A DNA stretch of 64,000 nucleotides. It comes from Strix aluco. Taxonomy: Eukaryota; Chordata; Aves; Strigiformes; Strigidae. How positions within the stretch are numbered: position 1 is the stretch's first letter; each line of letters starts with the position of its first letter. The DNA lies in assembly GCF_031877795.1 (NCBI RefSeq), contig NC_133943.1, forward strand, positions 9,789,001-9,853,000, read 5' to 3'. Shown here piece after piece: positions 28,325 to 40,119 of the stretch. The position numbers and the translations under genes are program-made. Under the pieces are notes generated by a model. It searched no databases and was not told the origin of the DNA. It saw only the letters and a program-made list of their open reading frames with translations.

Positions 28325-31300
28325 TCAGCATTCGCCATGGCGTTTGAGGAGCAGAGTTCCCCGGCTAAACCTGAAGAGAAAGAGGGAGACTGAAATTACA
28401 GACGTGGATCTCAGTTTTATAGTCTAAATTTACCCAAATAAGACAATGTTCTTGTGCTCTCCAAGTTATAATGTACTTCACTTAATGTTTCACCTCTTTC
28501 CTGATTCCCTAGGTTACATGCTTTCTCACATTAAAGAGATTTGGGGCAAACCCCGTAATTTTGGACACCTCCTACGGTCACAGTTTAAAACACTGTGTCA
28601 GAGAAGGAGTCAGCAAGCTATGAGCTTGCAAACAGGGATCTGGATTTAACTGCAAGGGAAGGAGAAGACTTGCTTCGGCTTAAAATCTGCAGTGCCTGGG
28701 GAGTGACAGAGGAGTGAGCGTCGGGAGAGGAACATGGAGCAGGGACGGATTTACCACGTGGCTAACAGGAGCTCTGGGGCTTCCACACCAGCTGCCACCA
28801 CTGCATGTGTGTGCTGGCTCCTCTGGTTTCATGGCTACGCAGTGAGCTCCATACTTACGAAACTGCATTGCAGAACTGGCACTTATTTCCATAAGTTCTG
28901 CCGTCAGAGCCGCAAAGGGGGTCATACTCGGCAGTGCAGATGAGATTGTTACCCTTGTGTTCACTGCAGTCAATCTCCTAATAATGAAACAACACATTTT
29001 AAAGCTTTTGTTCCCTGTATTTTCCTACGTGAATGATTTATGTTTATTTAATGTTTATGACATGGCAAAGTATAAAAGCACTTTTCAGGTGCAAGGCTCT
29101 GTTGTTCTAAGTAACTCTGCAAACTCCAAGGTAGAGAACGTGCTTTCCTGGAGCAGCCTGAAGTGGACAGAAGGCAGGTGCAAAGAAAAAAAAAGTAATA
29201 AATGCTATTATAAATAGCGAAATGACCATGCTGACATTTCCAGGCTGGCCCTCCCACTGGTTGCTCTGGTTCAGCAGGCTAGCAGAGGCCAGGTCACAGA
29301 AAGTGGATGGTCATAAGCCACACCGCAGAAAGTACTCCCACCCAAGGAACTGCCACTACTGATAGTGCTGGTAGTTTATGACCTTCCTGCTCTCCTGCAG
29401 AAGGGCTGAGGCAGCCTCTCTTGCTCAGCTGCTTTCCCAGTAAACGAAGGTCTCAGCACCCGGTGACTGCTGTGGTCCCAGGTCAGAGCAGGGACTGCGT
29501 ATCTGAGTGATGGATTTGGTTTAATACCCTTTGACCCTGGCATACTTTAACTATTTTCCTCAAATCCTGTTTCCAGGCCAAATGCACCAGGACAGTTCAG
29601 GCATTTCTATTATTTAGTTATGATTCAGTAAATCTGTGTTTTAAAAGGTATTGTAACAGCAGTTAAGAGTGCAGGTTTCTGCACTTTACCTCGAAGCATT
29701 CTCCAATGTAGCGCAGGTTTACGTCCACTCCATTCCTTTGGGAAGAAAGAAAGTTGGGAATGAATGACCACAGTGCAGCTGCTTCACGAGTCAAACTACC
29801 TCGTTACTCTCTAAATACCAACACGAGCACCTACTGATCCAGAAACCCCCCCACGACCCAGCCCCTCACTTACGCCACAGCATTGCAGAAGTTGCAGCGG
29901 TTTGTGTAGGTAACTCCATTGGTGCCACAGATGGGCATGTACTCCAGGGTGCAGGGAGTCTCATGACCATTGCGGGCTTTCAGGTGGCCGGTACAGTCAA
30001 GCTGAAACAGTCACAGAACAACATTTTAATCTCTGCTCCCCTTTACATTAGTCCTGTGTAATGGAGCATGGTTCAAGAGACATCTCCTCCTCTCCCCAGG
30101 ACTGGAAGGGGAGAGGATCTTCCAGCCCCAGCATGGTGGAGTTGAAGGAGAACAAACAGTTGAAATCCTGTACATTGGTAGAGCATGATCCTGGAGTATC
30201 TGTTTTTTCCTGTCCTGAAGTGGGCTTCATCCCTATCGTATTAGGGATTTTCACCATGAATGCCACCGTGAAGGATCTTTGCCTAAAATGCTTTATGCGG
30301 CAGCAACTTTTGCTGCAAAATATCAGTGCCACTTGAAAATAGAGTTTATACTCACCCCGGTGTTTCTGCTGTACGCTGAGTGTACAGAAATGGAAGTTGT
30401 TGTATCATGTTAAATTGCACAGCCAGAGTGTTTCTTTACTTTCTCTCTCTAAACTAAAAATAGAGATACTTCTCCACTTCACGGTGGCTCCATGTATTGA
30501 TAAACAAACTTTATGGTAAACGTTCTGACAGAATCGCTTTTTCTGTTACAAAATTACTTTTTAGTCAAAATCCAAACTTCCTCTGGGGATTTCTTAGCTT
30601 CAACAAGCCTCTAAGTCTAAAGAGAAGTGTTTTGATAATGCTGAAGCATTACTGAAATCAAAAGTTTCCATTCTTAAGTCTAGCGTTATACACAAGATAA
30701 CATTTTAAAACTCACCAATTTTATCTATTCAAACAAAATTTAAAATAAATTCTTGCAAATCTGAAAAATCTTCATTTTAATTTCATTTCTGACAGTTTGA
30801 AATTGTACGTTTTTAATACAGAATTAATCCTAGGCAAGGTTTCTGTCTAGCTCTCTGCCATCATTTCACCCACCACTGCTCAGTGCAGCAGGAGAAGGAA
30901 CCGATCTCAGACCGTACCTTAACACATCTTCCATCGTGCTTCTTGTCGATGGCTCGGTTAAGGCTAGGGGGAAAGAGAGAGGAGGAAAGGAAGGATTAAT
31001 CTCTTCATACCATGTAGTCATCTCACTCATTAAGTCTCTCCATCATAAAGCCCCAGTAATTAATCAGATTCAGGAGCTTTGACACGGAAGATCACAGGCA
31101 TTAGGGAAGACAGAAACTTATGAAAAATCTAGTCCACCCCACAATTAGTCACAACCCCAAAGGCTTTTGTCTGCTGCTTGAACTGGCATTGTAAGTAATC
31201 AGGAGACCTTATACTCACAAGATTTCTCTGCAGAGGGAGCACTCGTTGGGGTAGGTCACATCATCGGTCCCGCAGACGGGTTCGTAGTTGCGGGGACAGG

Positions 31301-32472
31301 CAAGCTGCATTTTCGCAGACAACCGGTACATGCCGCAGGAGGCCTGTTAAAGAGGACTCGTCATTTCTCCAAGTGGGGAGAAGGGTGCGCTTGTGCTAAT
31401 CACGTTTTCACTGCGTAGGGAGACTACTGTTGGTCGTTTTTTTTCTCTATCATTCCTCCATGGTGAAGAAGAGGGAACAAAATACACTGTGTTTCTGACA
31501 GCATACAAAAGCACCTTACTGCTATTAAGACTTTCAGTACTTTTGGCAAGAATTGCAGGCAAAAATGATCGTTCTTGGGGGACTCAAGACAGGGAAGATA
31601 TTTAGGCAGTTATTCAATAGTTCTATAGATTTTCTGCTGGCACTCCTTGCTGTGCTGACTCTCACTCTACATTATTAATCGCTGACTTTTTTGTCATCAA
31701 CATGGTAAGTTATCTTTCTCTGATAAAGGTATTTTCTTATTTTGGGGAAAAGAGGTGGTTTAATACTTAGGGGCCCTTTTCCTTCCTTTCTCACTCACTC
31801 TTCTTTTTTTTGCTCCCTCAAGATTTCCCTGGGATAAAGTGTGAGTATGAATTATTCATCTAGACTGAGAAATCAAGACCAAATGACAAAGAAGATCTAC
31901 TACTCACCCGTTGTCGAGCAATAACAATATCTACAAAAAAACAGAGATTATAAAATATAAAAACTGTACAACGTCCTTGACTAAAATTCCTTCAGAATCA
32001 TCAATTTCCCAACAGAGTAACCAAAAATACACTTTCTCATTACTGAGAAGTGATTGTTTTCCCAAATGTCTTATCTACTCTAAGTAAACAAGAAATTATA
32101 TACTAAGATTTAAAAAATCAATTATTCATGAAACCAGAAATTTTGACTCACTAAAGAAGAAATAGGACATAAACTTTTCTCTGTTTGCAGCACTATTATC
32201 CCCACTAAGGCTCATAAGCTTAAATCAGACAAATGCATCCTACCGATCTATAGTATTTATCTGCACAATGATAAAGTTCTTTAAAAGAGAGCCCATGTAT
32301 TACTAAATCATCACATCTCCAAAAGGCTGAACTCTCCTTTAGGATGTATATATATAAAGTGAAAGGTTCAGGACGACTAGAGATGTTAGCATAGACTGTA
32401 CAAAAACAACTTACCAGAAAGGCAGCTGAGAAGCACAAGCCCAAGAAGGGCAGCACTTTGTGTTGTCTTCAT
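28325..32472 (-). CDS. Three-Kazal-domain secreted inhibitor, ovomucoid-like paralogue
   Basis: Eight exons in transcript order: 32472-32415, 31930-31908, 31343-31219, 30963-30918, 30001-29874, 29735-29690, 28977-28859 and 28370-28325. Together they give 591 nt, or 196 residues plus stop, with every junction in phase. Residues 1-19 or so are a signal peptide. Kazal domains lie at about 28-84, 85-142 and 143-196, each with six cysteines. P1 residues by position (second after Cys2) are Arg45 (ACPRNYEP), Leu103 (PCTLEYMP) and Ala158 (ICTAEYDP), suggesting trypsin-, chymotrypsin/elastase- and elastase-like targets. Exon number, phases and domain count match ovomucoid, but domain identity is low: domain 1 lacks the long DCSxYPNxT start and domain 2 has a Leu P1. 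I do not know a standard symbol. It is a three-headed inhibitor, possibly egg-white or mucosal. Confidence 0.9.
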
Positions 32473-32556
32473 AGTAGAGACGGTTGTATAGTCTGCTACT
32501 TGCAAATATGTTACTGATGAGTCCAGTAGATGGTTCTCAGCCTTCTCTCTCCACAC

Positions 32557-32566
32557 TATATATATA
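32557..32566 (-). promoter_or_regulatory. TATA box of three-Kazal gene
   Basis: Ten bases of perfect TA alternation lie 85-94 bases upstream of the ATG, leaving room for a 5' UTR of roughly 60 bases. Confidence 0.6.
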
Positions 32567-32579
32567 CATCTCCCTGGCC

Positions 32580-35500
32580 TTATGAAGTAATCCCAGAAAG
32601 TAATTATTTGCTCTGTAAACTAAGAAAATTGTATTGATTATTGAGTTGAGCTCTAAAGAATACTTGTTTGTTAGAGAGATGCCCAGAAGAATTAAACAAA
32701 AATGTGAGCTACACCCAGCTTGTTAACAAAGGCGCCCTGCTGTACAATGAGTGATTTGTACTTTCCAAACAAGAGCACTGTCTCAATACTAGATGTTGTG
32801 AAATTACGTATGGAAGTTGGTAAAGCAAAAAAAGCCCATTTGTTGAAAGTGTTTAAACTTGCGCGCACCATACTACATACACTAGACAGTATTTGGGCTC
32901 CCAGAGATTTGTATGGTACACCAGAGTGGGGGGACAGCAGCATGGGACACTCTAAGCTTTTAGAGACACAAAATTTGGGGTTTGGCAGGCATCAGTGTAC
33001 TTTAAAGATGCTGAGGGCTCAATGAATCTCTCCACACTCTCTCCTGTATTTTCCTGGTACACTGGATTTCTCACCAACAGGAAGAAAACAGTCATGACAT
33101 CAGGAAAACATTGCCTAAAACTTCAGAAGTTTATAAGACATTTCTATGTAGGAGCACGAGTTATTAATCTGTTAGCAATGGGTATGAGTCTGATTAAGAA
33201 ATTATGAGAATGGGTAGCCTTAAATCTGGACTGGGATAATGTTTCCTCTTAATGGCAAGTAAGTGGTATTAGGTGCAGGTGAAATGGGCTTCTTAATACC
33301 AAAGACATTCAAGAAAAATTTGCAGCAGCTGCAAACAGAATGTGAGTACTTAGGCTCCCCCCTTCTCCCTCTATTATGTGGCATTAAATTTCGAGTGTCA
33401 GCTGGAAGTCATGTTTTAGGGTAGATAAGTGAAGAATAATGTGCTAGGCTCTGTTAAGTGGTTCAACTCTCACAAGTATATGGAAAAACAAATAAGAAAT
33501 ATTGCATAAAACAATATATTTTTGATTTAAGGTAGCCATGGAAGGAAGTGAGGGATGGAACACGTTTGTGCTTTAGAAGAAGCTTGATTCATACACGTGG
33601 CTTAAAGTCAGACTGAGTTTTAAATAGAAAATCCCAATTGTTTTTCTTATTATCCTGGGAGATGTTCAAGTCTTGGCATGGGCAGATAAATCATAAAAAT
33701 GTAGCCGTAAGTGCAAGGGAACTGTAGTCACAGAATAGAGTTTGCAGGTTTTGGCCTCTTCATATCAATGAAATAATTTTCCTGAAAAATAAATGAGTAA
33801 TGCTATTTAGATCTTATTCACAAATATCAGAAGTCGAAGGGTTCCTTTGAAAGCTGTTTCTGTTGTATTCTTAGCATCCTGAGTGACTTGACTTTCAGAT
33901 TGCTTGAACTGATTGTGAGCATATTTGGAAGGGAAGCAGTAATCACAGAAGCATTAATACTGATTATTCTCCAGGGACAAGAATGCCGAAGCCTGAAAAC
34001 AAGGCTTGCTCAGAACTTGCACCAGCCTCCGGCGGAGACGTCACTTGGTGGCTCTGCGGTGGTTAGCGAGGCTACAGGAACGTAGTCTGCCTCCTCTTCA
34101 GCCCTGCAACCCGAGTTCCTCCATATCCACCCACTGATCTGAGATCCCCGGTTACCAGAATCTGTGCTGCTTCTCCAGTTGCCCCTCCTGCCAGGCTGAA
34201 ATCATGCTGGTGGCTCAGGAGCTGTCGTGAATGACAGGGTATCTGCTAGGGACAGCATTGTTCTCAGGTTTGGCCAACACCTGCCCTTTGATTAATTAGA
34301 TCCGCTGGGGAGATCACCCTCTGATCCATGTGCTGCTTCTGAGAGTCAGGGTAGCCAGCCAGGACTGCTCCAAAAGCAGCTCTTTTCCTCCAGTAATCCC
34401 TGCCACTTCACAGGGCAGCAGGGAGGAAAAGAGAAGAAAGGAAAGAGTCTTGCTGCAGGGTCTATGAGAAAAGATGGGAGATAATTGGTAGCAGACAGGG
34501 CAGGACAGTGAGAGCTGTTGGGCTAGGTGTGACGTGGGATTGCACAAGGAGCTCCATTAATAAGAAACAGAGGGAATGGGACAGAAGTAATTGCGGGGTG
34601 GCAGATGGGTTGAAAACAGGTGTTAGGAGCAGTCAAAAACAACTATCTCCATGCTTTTGGAAGAGTGAGCTTTGGGAAATGTCATACATCTGTTGCAAAT
34701 GGGAAGGGCAAAGTGAACTCACCTGCCAAAACCACTCTGTGATATTCAAGAGTATTATGATGATGGGCTCAGTAAAGTGACTTTGGGCATAGGGTTATTT
34801 TAACATTTCTACAGATGTGAGACCCATATAAAGGTTTAAATAAAACTCTTCCTGATATTTCAAGTTGTTAGAAGGCAAACATTCAAGAAGGTTATGGCCA
34901 CATGAATGAGATAAACATTGGTAGTCATATGATGGATCCTCTTGTACTAAGGTACATTTCCAATAACTCTGGAAATTCTACCCAGTTTCTAATCCAGCAT
35001 TATTTCTTCCCATAACAGTGATATCTTCCTGGGAATCTTTTCCTCTGGTCTTGAGACTCCCTATCTCAAGCAAGTCCTAATTTCCACGACCTACAAAATT
35101 CTTCTTTTATGTTCCCTGCTTTAGTCTAAAACTTGTCACAGGCTTCATCTGGCTACCGAAAGAAATTATACTTCTTAATTTTTTTGAAAAATAGAAAAGA
35201 TGGCTGTGTGCATGCAAGACCACACGTTGTTATTTCAGCAGCGGTATCATTGTCCTTGCTCCCGTATCCTGCTGTCACACACCATACCGTGATCAAGAAT
35301 AAAGTGGTACTATGCTCCAGTCTATGCTACTGTAGGCACAAACGCAAAATGCCTTTGAGTAGCATGTGGCACACCGCAAGAGCTCCCGAAACAGGTTGTT
35401 GTTCCCAGATCTCTGCACACGGGGGCAGAACTGGATCTTCTATGAGAATATGAATTCAATTTACAGCAAGCAAAGCCCCTGCTCTAAGCCGCACTCATCT

Positions 35501-36140
35501 AATATTTCTCCTTGTAGTTCAGCTATCTGATTGCTGCCTGCATATCTCCAGTCTTTTAAGCATAGATGATATCACAGGCAAGAGTGTCTGGAATAATTTG
35601 ACTGTCTGGGAGCTGCATACTAAGAGCAAAAGGCTGAGGATCTGCCCTGCACATCCCAATCCCTCAGTGAATCTCAGCTCTGCCTTGCTACAATAGCTCT
35701 GACACAGCCAGCCCCAAAAACGTCTCCAAGTAATTTTCTTTTAAAACATAATTTTATTTTTCTCTGCATCAAGGAACTACATAGTAACAAACCGTTTATC
35801 CTGAATGAAGCCTCAGAGAGAAACTGCATTAACAGAAAGGTCTAGACTGGCCTGAGGTATATTTTGGCCAGCAACAAGTAGAACAATACACTAAAACAGA
35901 AGCATTGATATAAAATAGAGCAGAACAAAATAACTACATGCAATGTGTTAATCAGGTTGTGGGGTAATTGAATGGCATTTCCTAAATTGACAAACATCAG
36001 ATAATGACATAAAGTGCTGAGGTACTGCTTGAAGAATTGTACCATAAAATACCTCGGCAGGCAGACAATGTTTCCTGCCTTGAATTTCCTGGAGGGAGAG
36101 TTAGATTAGTAATGGTGAGAGGATTTTGTGTTGTTGTGGC
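32580..36140. other. Intergenic, no gene recognised
   Basis: Short open frames only. I see no conserved exon on either strand. Confidence 0.5.
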
Positions 36141-36145
36141 AGGAT

Positions 36146-36151
36146 TTTATT
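36146..36151 (-). terminator. Orphan SPINK-style polyadenylation signal
   Basis: 'ctgctcaataaaatcc' on the - strand closely resembles the signal of the SPINK6-like gene, yet no terminal Kazal exon can be shown upstream. It may be the end of a decayed family member. Confidence 0.3.
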
Positions 36152-37900
36152 GAGCAGCAACAAAAAAAAATTATTTCCAATGAGGTGCCTGTAGAAGCGG
36201 ACTGTATTCCTCTCCATCCTGAGGAGCAGCCCCCCTGGGACAGGGGGTCTGGGGTGCCGCTGGGGTCCTGCTCTGCCCTTGGTTATTCCTGAGTAATGCT
36301 GCATAACTCCGCATCAGGGTGGAGGATTTGTCCCCGTTCATTTTTACTCACAGTTTCCCCTCAATTGCCTGGTGGATTTTCCTGTTTAGCAGACATGGCC
36401 CCTGGAAGATGCCCTCCGAGGACCACTGGGATCTTGAGTGCAATCGGGAGCTCCACTTGTCTCCAAGGCATCATGGCTTCTGGGGGCCATCCTCATCCTC
36501 TCTGCTGCTCCCCAGGAAAGAATATAAAGTGCTGGAGCTGGTGTTTTCTTACCCTCAACTCCCTTGCTCAGTGGAGGGGACAAGAAGGAGCATGAAGACC
36601 CTGAGCCACACACCCCTGGCACTACCTCCCAGAGCCTCAATTTGTCTTGGTCCTAAGAAATTGCATCTGGCATTGAAATGCCTTCCTGCACACAGACCTC
36701 CCTCTCACAGGAGGGGCATTCCAGCCCCAGGAAGGGACTTGGCACTGAATGGTTGCACAAAGTCATGTCTTTTGGAAATAAATTGTCTCCCTTCAGAGAG
36801 CTGCTGTCTCCAGTCTCTGGAAAGTGACACATTGTCACTTAAGATCATTAACTATTTGACTGTGAGACTGCTGCCTGTACAGCATGCCACACTGCCAGTG
36901 TTTCACTGTTAATGAATAATAAATAAACGCTATGACTCTGAGCCCTTCCTTTCATCAGCCGAGATTTCCAGAGGCCGAAGAATCTCAAAGGATCCTCTAC
37001 AAGCGACAGTCAACGTAATTACCTACAAGCAGCAGCTAAGTGGTGGGTGAGGTGCAGAACCAGGCTGCAGTGGCAACTGCTAGCAGTCCTCCAAACACCA
37101 GGTCTGTTAGGACTGGCTGCCCACTGGTTTTCTGCAATACCCAGCAGCAACGAATGTTGCAAACACAAACGTGGGCAGCCAGGTATCTGCCTGCCCAGAG
37201 AAAACATCCTGTCCCATTGCTTTGGGAAGCAGAGCAGATCATGAAAGGGCTTCTCTCACCTAAAGGTGGGTTTCCAACCCTGCTTGCAAAGGGAAGAGGT
37301 GCAGCTGGGAAACTGCCCTTCTTCACCACTTCTCTTGTGGGCATAGGAAATTGGGGCTACCCTGGAAACTGAAACAGGGGTGAGCAGCTCCTGGTGCCAG
37401 CAAGACCCTCTGTGCCTCCAGGGCTTTTGCAGAGCAGCCACAAAACACAACCCCCCATTGCACCAATCTTGGGTCTGTCTCTAATTATGTGTAGGTTCAG
37501 GTTTGCTTGGGGCCTCTTCATGCTGCTGAAGTCTACCATACAGTAATGCAGGGGTGAGGCAGAGGTTAGGAAGGCAGACAGTTCCTCTCACCCAAGCAGA
37601 GTGTCTGTCCAAGATGGCCTTAGTGGAATAAATCGATTGGAGCATTGCACCAGGATGTATCTCCAGACCTGATTTTCTTTTGGAAAGCTGGATGAAGTCA
37701 GATGTCTTCAAGATGTACCCATTGCCTTTGGGGCTGGGGTTGATTTCTTTGTAGATCAGAACAATGTATTCCCTCTCCCTGTAATTTGCCCGTTCATACC
37801 CGCACCCCAGGATTGTTGCAGTGATGAAATCATGCAACATCTTAGGTAAAACCAGAAAGAGACATATTATTAAAGCAAGACATAAATGCTGATGCCTTTT
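36152..37900. other. Intergenic, no gene recognised
   Basis: Two long chance frames occur (36319-36912 on + and 37481-37921 on -). Neither resembles a known family, and neither has flanking splice sites that join it to the cluster. Confidence 0.45.
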
Positions 37901-37906
37901 TTTATT
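37901..37906 (-). terminator. Polyadenylation signal of second single-Kazal gene
   Basis: 'gcttaataaaaaaagg' on the - strand lies about 50-60 bases downstream of the candidate last exon. Confidence 0.6.
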
Positions 37907-37957
37907 AAGCAGAGATTTCAAGATTCATCAGGAGCTTTCAAGGTTCAGGACAAGGCT

Positions 37958-40026
37958 TTAGGGGAGCATCTGCCATGGGGAACATGGCCAGGGAGGATTC
38001 TTCTTTCTCAGCTGAAGCCTACTGAGAAGTTAACACTCCCGAAGATATGTCAAGCGAAGAGTTTGATGGCTTCTCCTGTGGAGAAAGAAATCAATACCTC
38101 AGAGACAGAACATCTGGGCTTTTACTGTTTGTCTCTTCCTCTGGTGAAGAATGTATCGTAGAGGAACTTAAACAAAACAGAAAACTTCTGAACGCTATTG
38201 CAGCTATTTCCTTTTATTACCAACATTCAAAGACAAGATAAAGACTTAATTTAAAGGAAGAACAAATAGTCTGTACAAAATAGACTTTGTTTGCTGGAAG
38301 AAAGCTCTTCAGCAAATTACTTAAGAGGGAAAAGAAGAACTCTATTAAATGTTACATCTTTATACCTGAAAGAAAGGAATTCCTGGCAAATTCTCCCAAT
38401 AAAACACTGACCCTTGCTAGTAAGAGAACAGGTAAACACAAAATAAAAGAACTTTACTTCTCCAACCAGTCTTTAAGACTGATTAATTTGTTTAAGCTGA
38501 GTTAGTTCACCATTAGTGAAGAGATTTATTTTCATACATACAGGAATGCATTGCAGAATGAGCATTTATTGGCATATGTTATGCCATCGGACCCGCAGTG
38601 TGGGATGTACTCCATAGTACAGATGTCTGTAGGTACCATGTAGTCACTGCAGTAGACCTGTAACTAGATGCAATGTATGTTCACAAAAAAGCTCTCAACA
38701 ACACATATGTAAGAAAGGTGACATTAGGAGACCCCACACACACCCTGAGCTCCCCCCAATACCGGCCAGCAGCAGATGCTGAGAAAAAGCACAGGGGCAG
38801 GGCAAGAACATGGTGATACATTGCCTCCAGCAATGTAGAGCCTGGGTAGCCATCGTAAATGTTGCTGCAGTGACTTTAACAATAACTTGGACATGAACTG
38901 AATACTGCACTACTTGTTGAAACTATCATCAGAAGAAAATGGCAATTTCACCCAATAATATCTGTGGCAAATATTATTCGGACAGCTGGATGACTCAGGA
39001 TTTTCAAATGCTCGATCACAATGTGATTAGTAAGGATTTATATGGAAACTGCTTTAAGGAAAGAAATGATAGAAAATAGAAAGATACGTCCCTTACCTGC
39101 AGTGCATCAGTATCTGGAAAAAAGAAAAAAAGAAGGAAATATGATACAAACGCAATTCATGAGTTCTGTTAGAGTTAAAAAAACTGTGAATGCATGCCCG
39201 GCATTCTTTCAATTCAGTGTTTGTTAGCAACTTTCAATTCAGTGCTTGTTAGCAAATAACTTCTTAGACAAAATGATTTTCAGGCAAAATTTGGTGCCAT
39301 ATTGTATGTTTGCAACATTGATTTTATAGTATGATTTGTTTAATGAGGGTTACAGCCATGATGGAAAGGGGTGTACAAAAGGAAAGAAGAAAAATGCATT
39401 TTCCATGGCTCAAAGGATAGCAGGACATGTACTCAAAGCTAAGCAAGTTATTGAGGCAAACAGGTCATAAAGCTGGCACGTGCACAGAGGTAGTGTCTTG
39501 TACGCATTGCCACAATAGCTCTTAAATAAGAGGAGTATTTAGTGAGATGTAACTTTTATAAAGCTTCTACAACTGTTCAGACTCTCAAATTACATCTCGG
39601 TTCGGGATGACTGCAAGAAATGTTTGCTTTCATTCAGTAAAATAATTTGTGTTTCTGCAACATTTCAGAGGTTAAATACTGGATGTCTGAGTCTCCGGGT
39701 TGTACCACGTACATGTCACTTCTTTCATTATGCATAAACTAGCACTGAGAGTAGAACTGTTCCCACAGTTGTTCTTACCCACTCAGTTCTGTTGCTAAAA
39801 TATTACCCCATAAGTGATAGTCTTTGATGTCAAGTCTTTTCAACACTATCTTTCTAGGAGTAAATAAGTCCTTGTAGAACGAAGCTCTTTCCAGTCTGAG
39901 GATGTTTTTGTGGTTTTAAAGACAGCCAGCGCTTACTCAAAGGCAGAGCAGGAGGCAGTAAAACTACTCACCTGGGATGCAGCAAAGGGCTAGAGCAAGG
40001 AGCAGCAACACGCCTGCCGTCTTCAT
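37958..40026 (-). CDS. Single-Kazal inhibitor with aberrant last exon (possible pseudogene)
   Basis: Firm exons are 40026-39972 (signal peptide [18 protein letters not shown]), 39113-39097 and 38657-38542 ([20 protein letters not shown], then [19 protein letters not shown]). All have AG/GT borders and the cluster's phases. P1 is Met39 (C-T-M-E-Y), and the domain is closest to ovoinhibitor's last Kazal domain. The fourth exon is uncertain. The only candidate near the poly(A) signal (about 38006-37958) encodes the expected ending H-G-R-C in a frame that does not match the upstream exon. The matching frame reads KKNPPWPC then SPWQMLP and stop, with a C5-C6 loop of 11 instead of 17 residues. So either the last exon has lost bases or a different exon is used. 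I give no family symbol. Confidence 0.7.
39206..39255. repeat. 25-bp tandem duplication
   Basis: Two adjacent 25-base copies (39206-39230, 39231-39255) differ at one base. They lie in intron 1 of the second single-Kazal gene. Confidence 0.85.
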
Positions 40027-40110
40027 GGTGGCTGAAGCGTCTGCAAGCAGCAGAGCCTGTGTGTTGCTCAGTAAACGTAGCCTTAATTCTGCCCTCAGGT
40101 GGTAACCATG

Positions 40111-40116
40111 CTTATA
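40111..40116 (-). promoter_or_regulatory. TATA box of second single-Kazal gene
   Basis: TATAAG on the - strand, about 85 bases upstream of the ATG. Confidence 0.5.
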
Positions 40117-40119
40117 TGT

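Noticed and set aside
36319-36912. 197-codon open frame on the + strand
   Set aside because: The longest frame in the window, but its composition is that of GC-rich non-coding DNA and it shows no motif or plausible neighbour.
37481-37921. 146-codon open frame on the - strand near the 3' end of the single-Kazal gene
   Set aside because: No recognisable family, low-complexity start, and no splice link. It is probably a chance frame.
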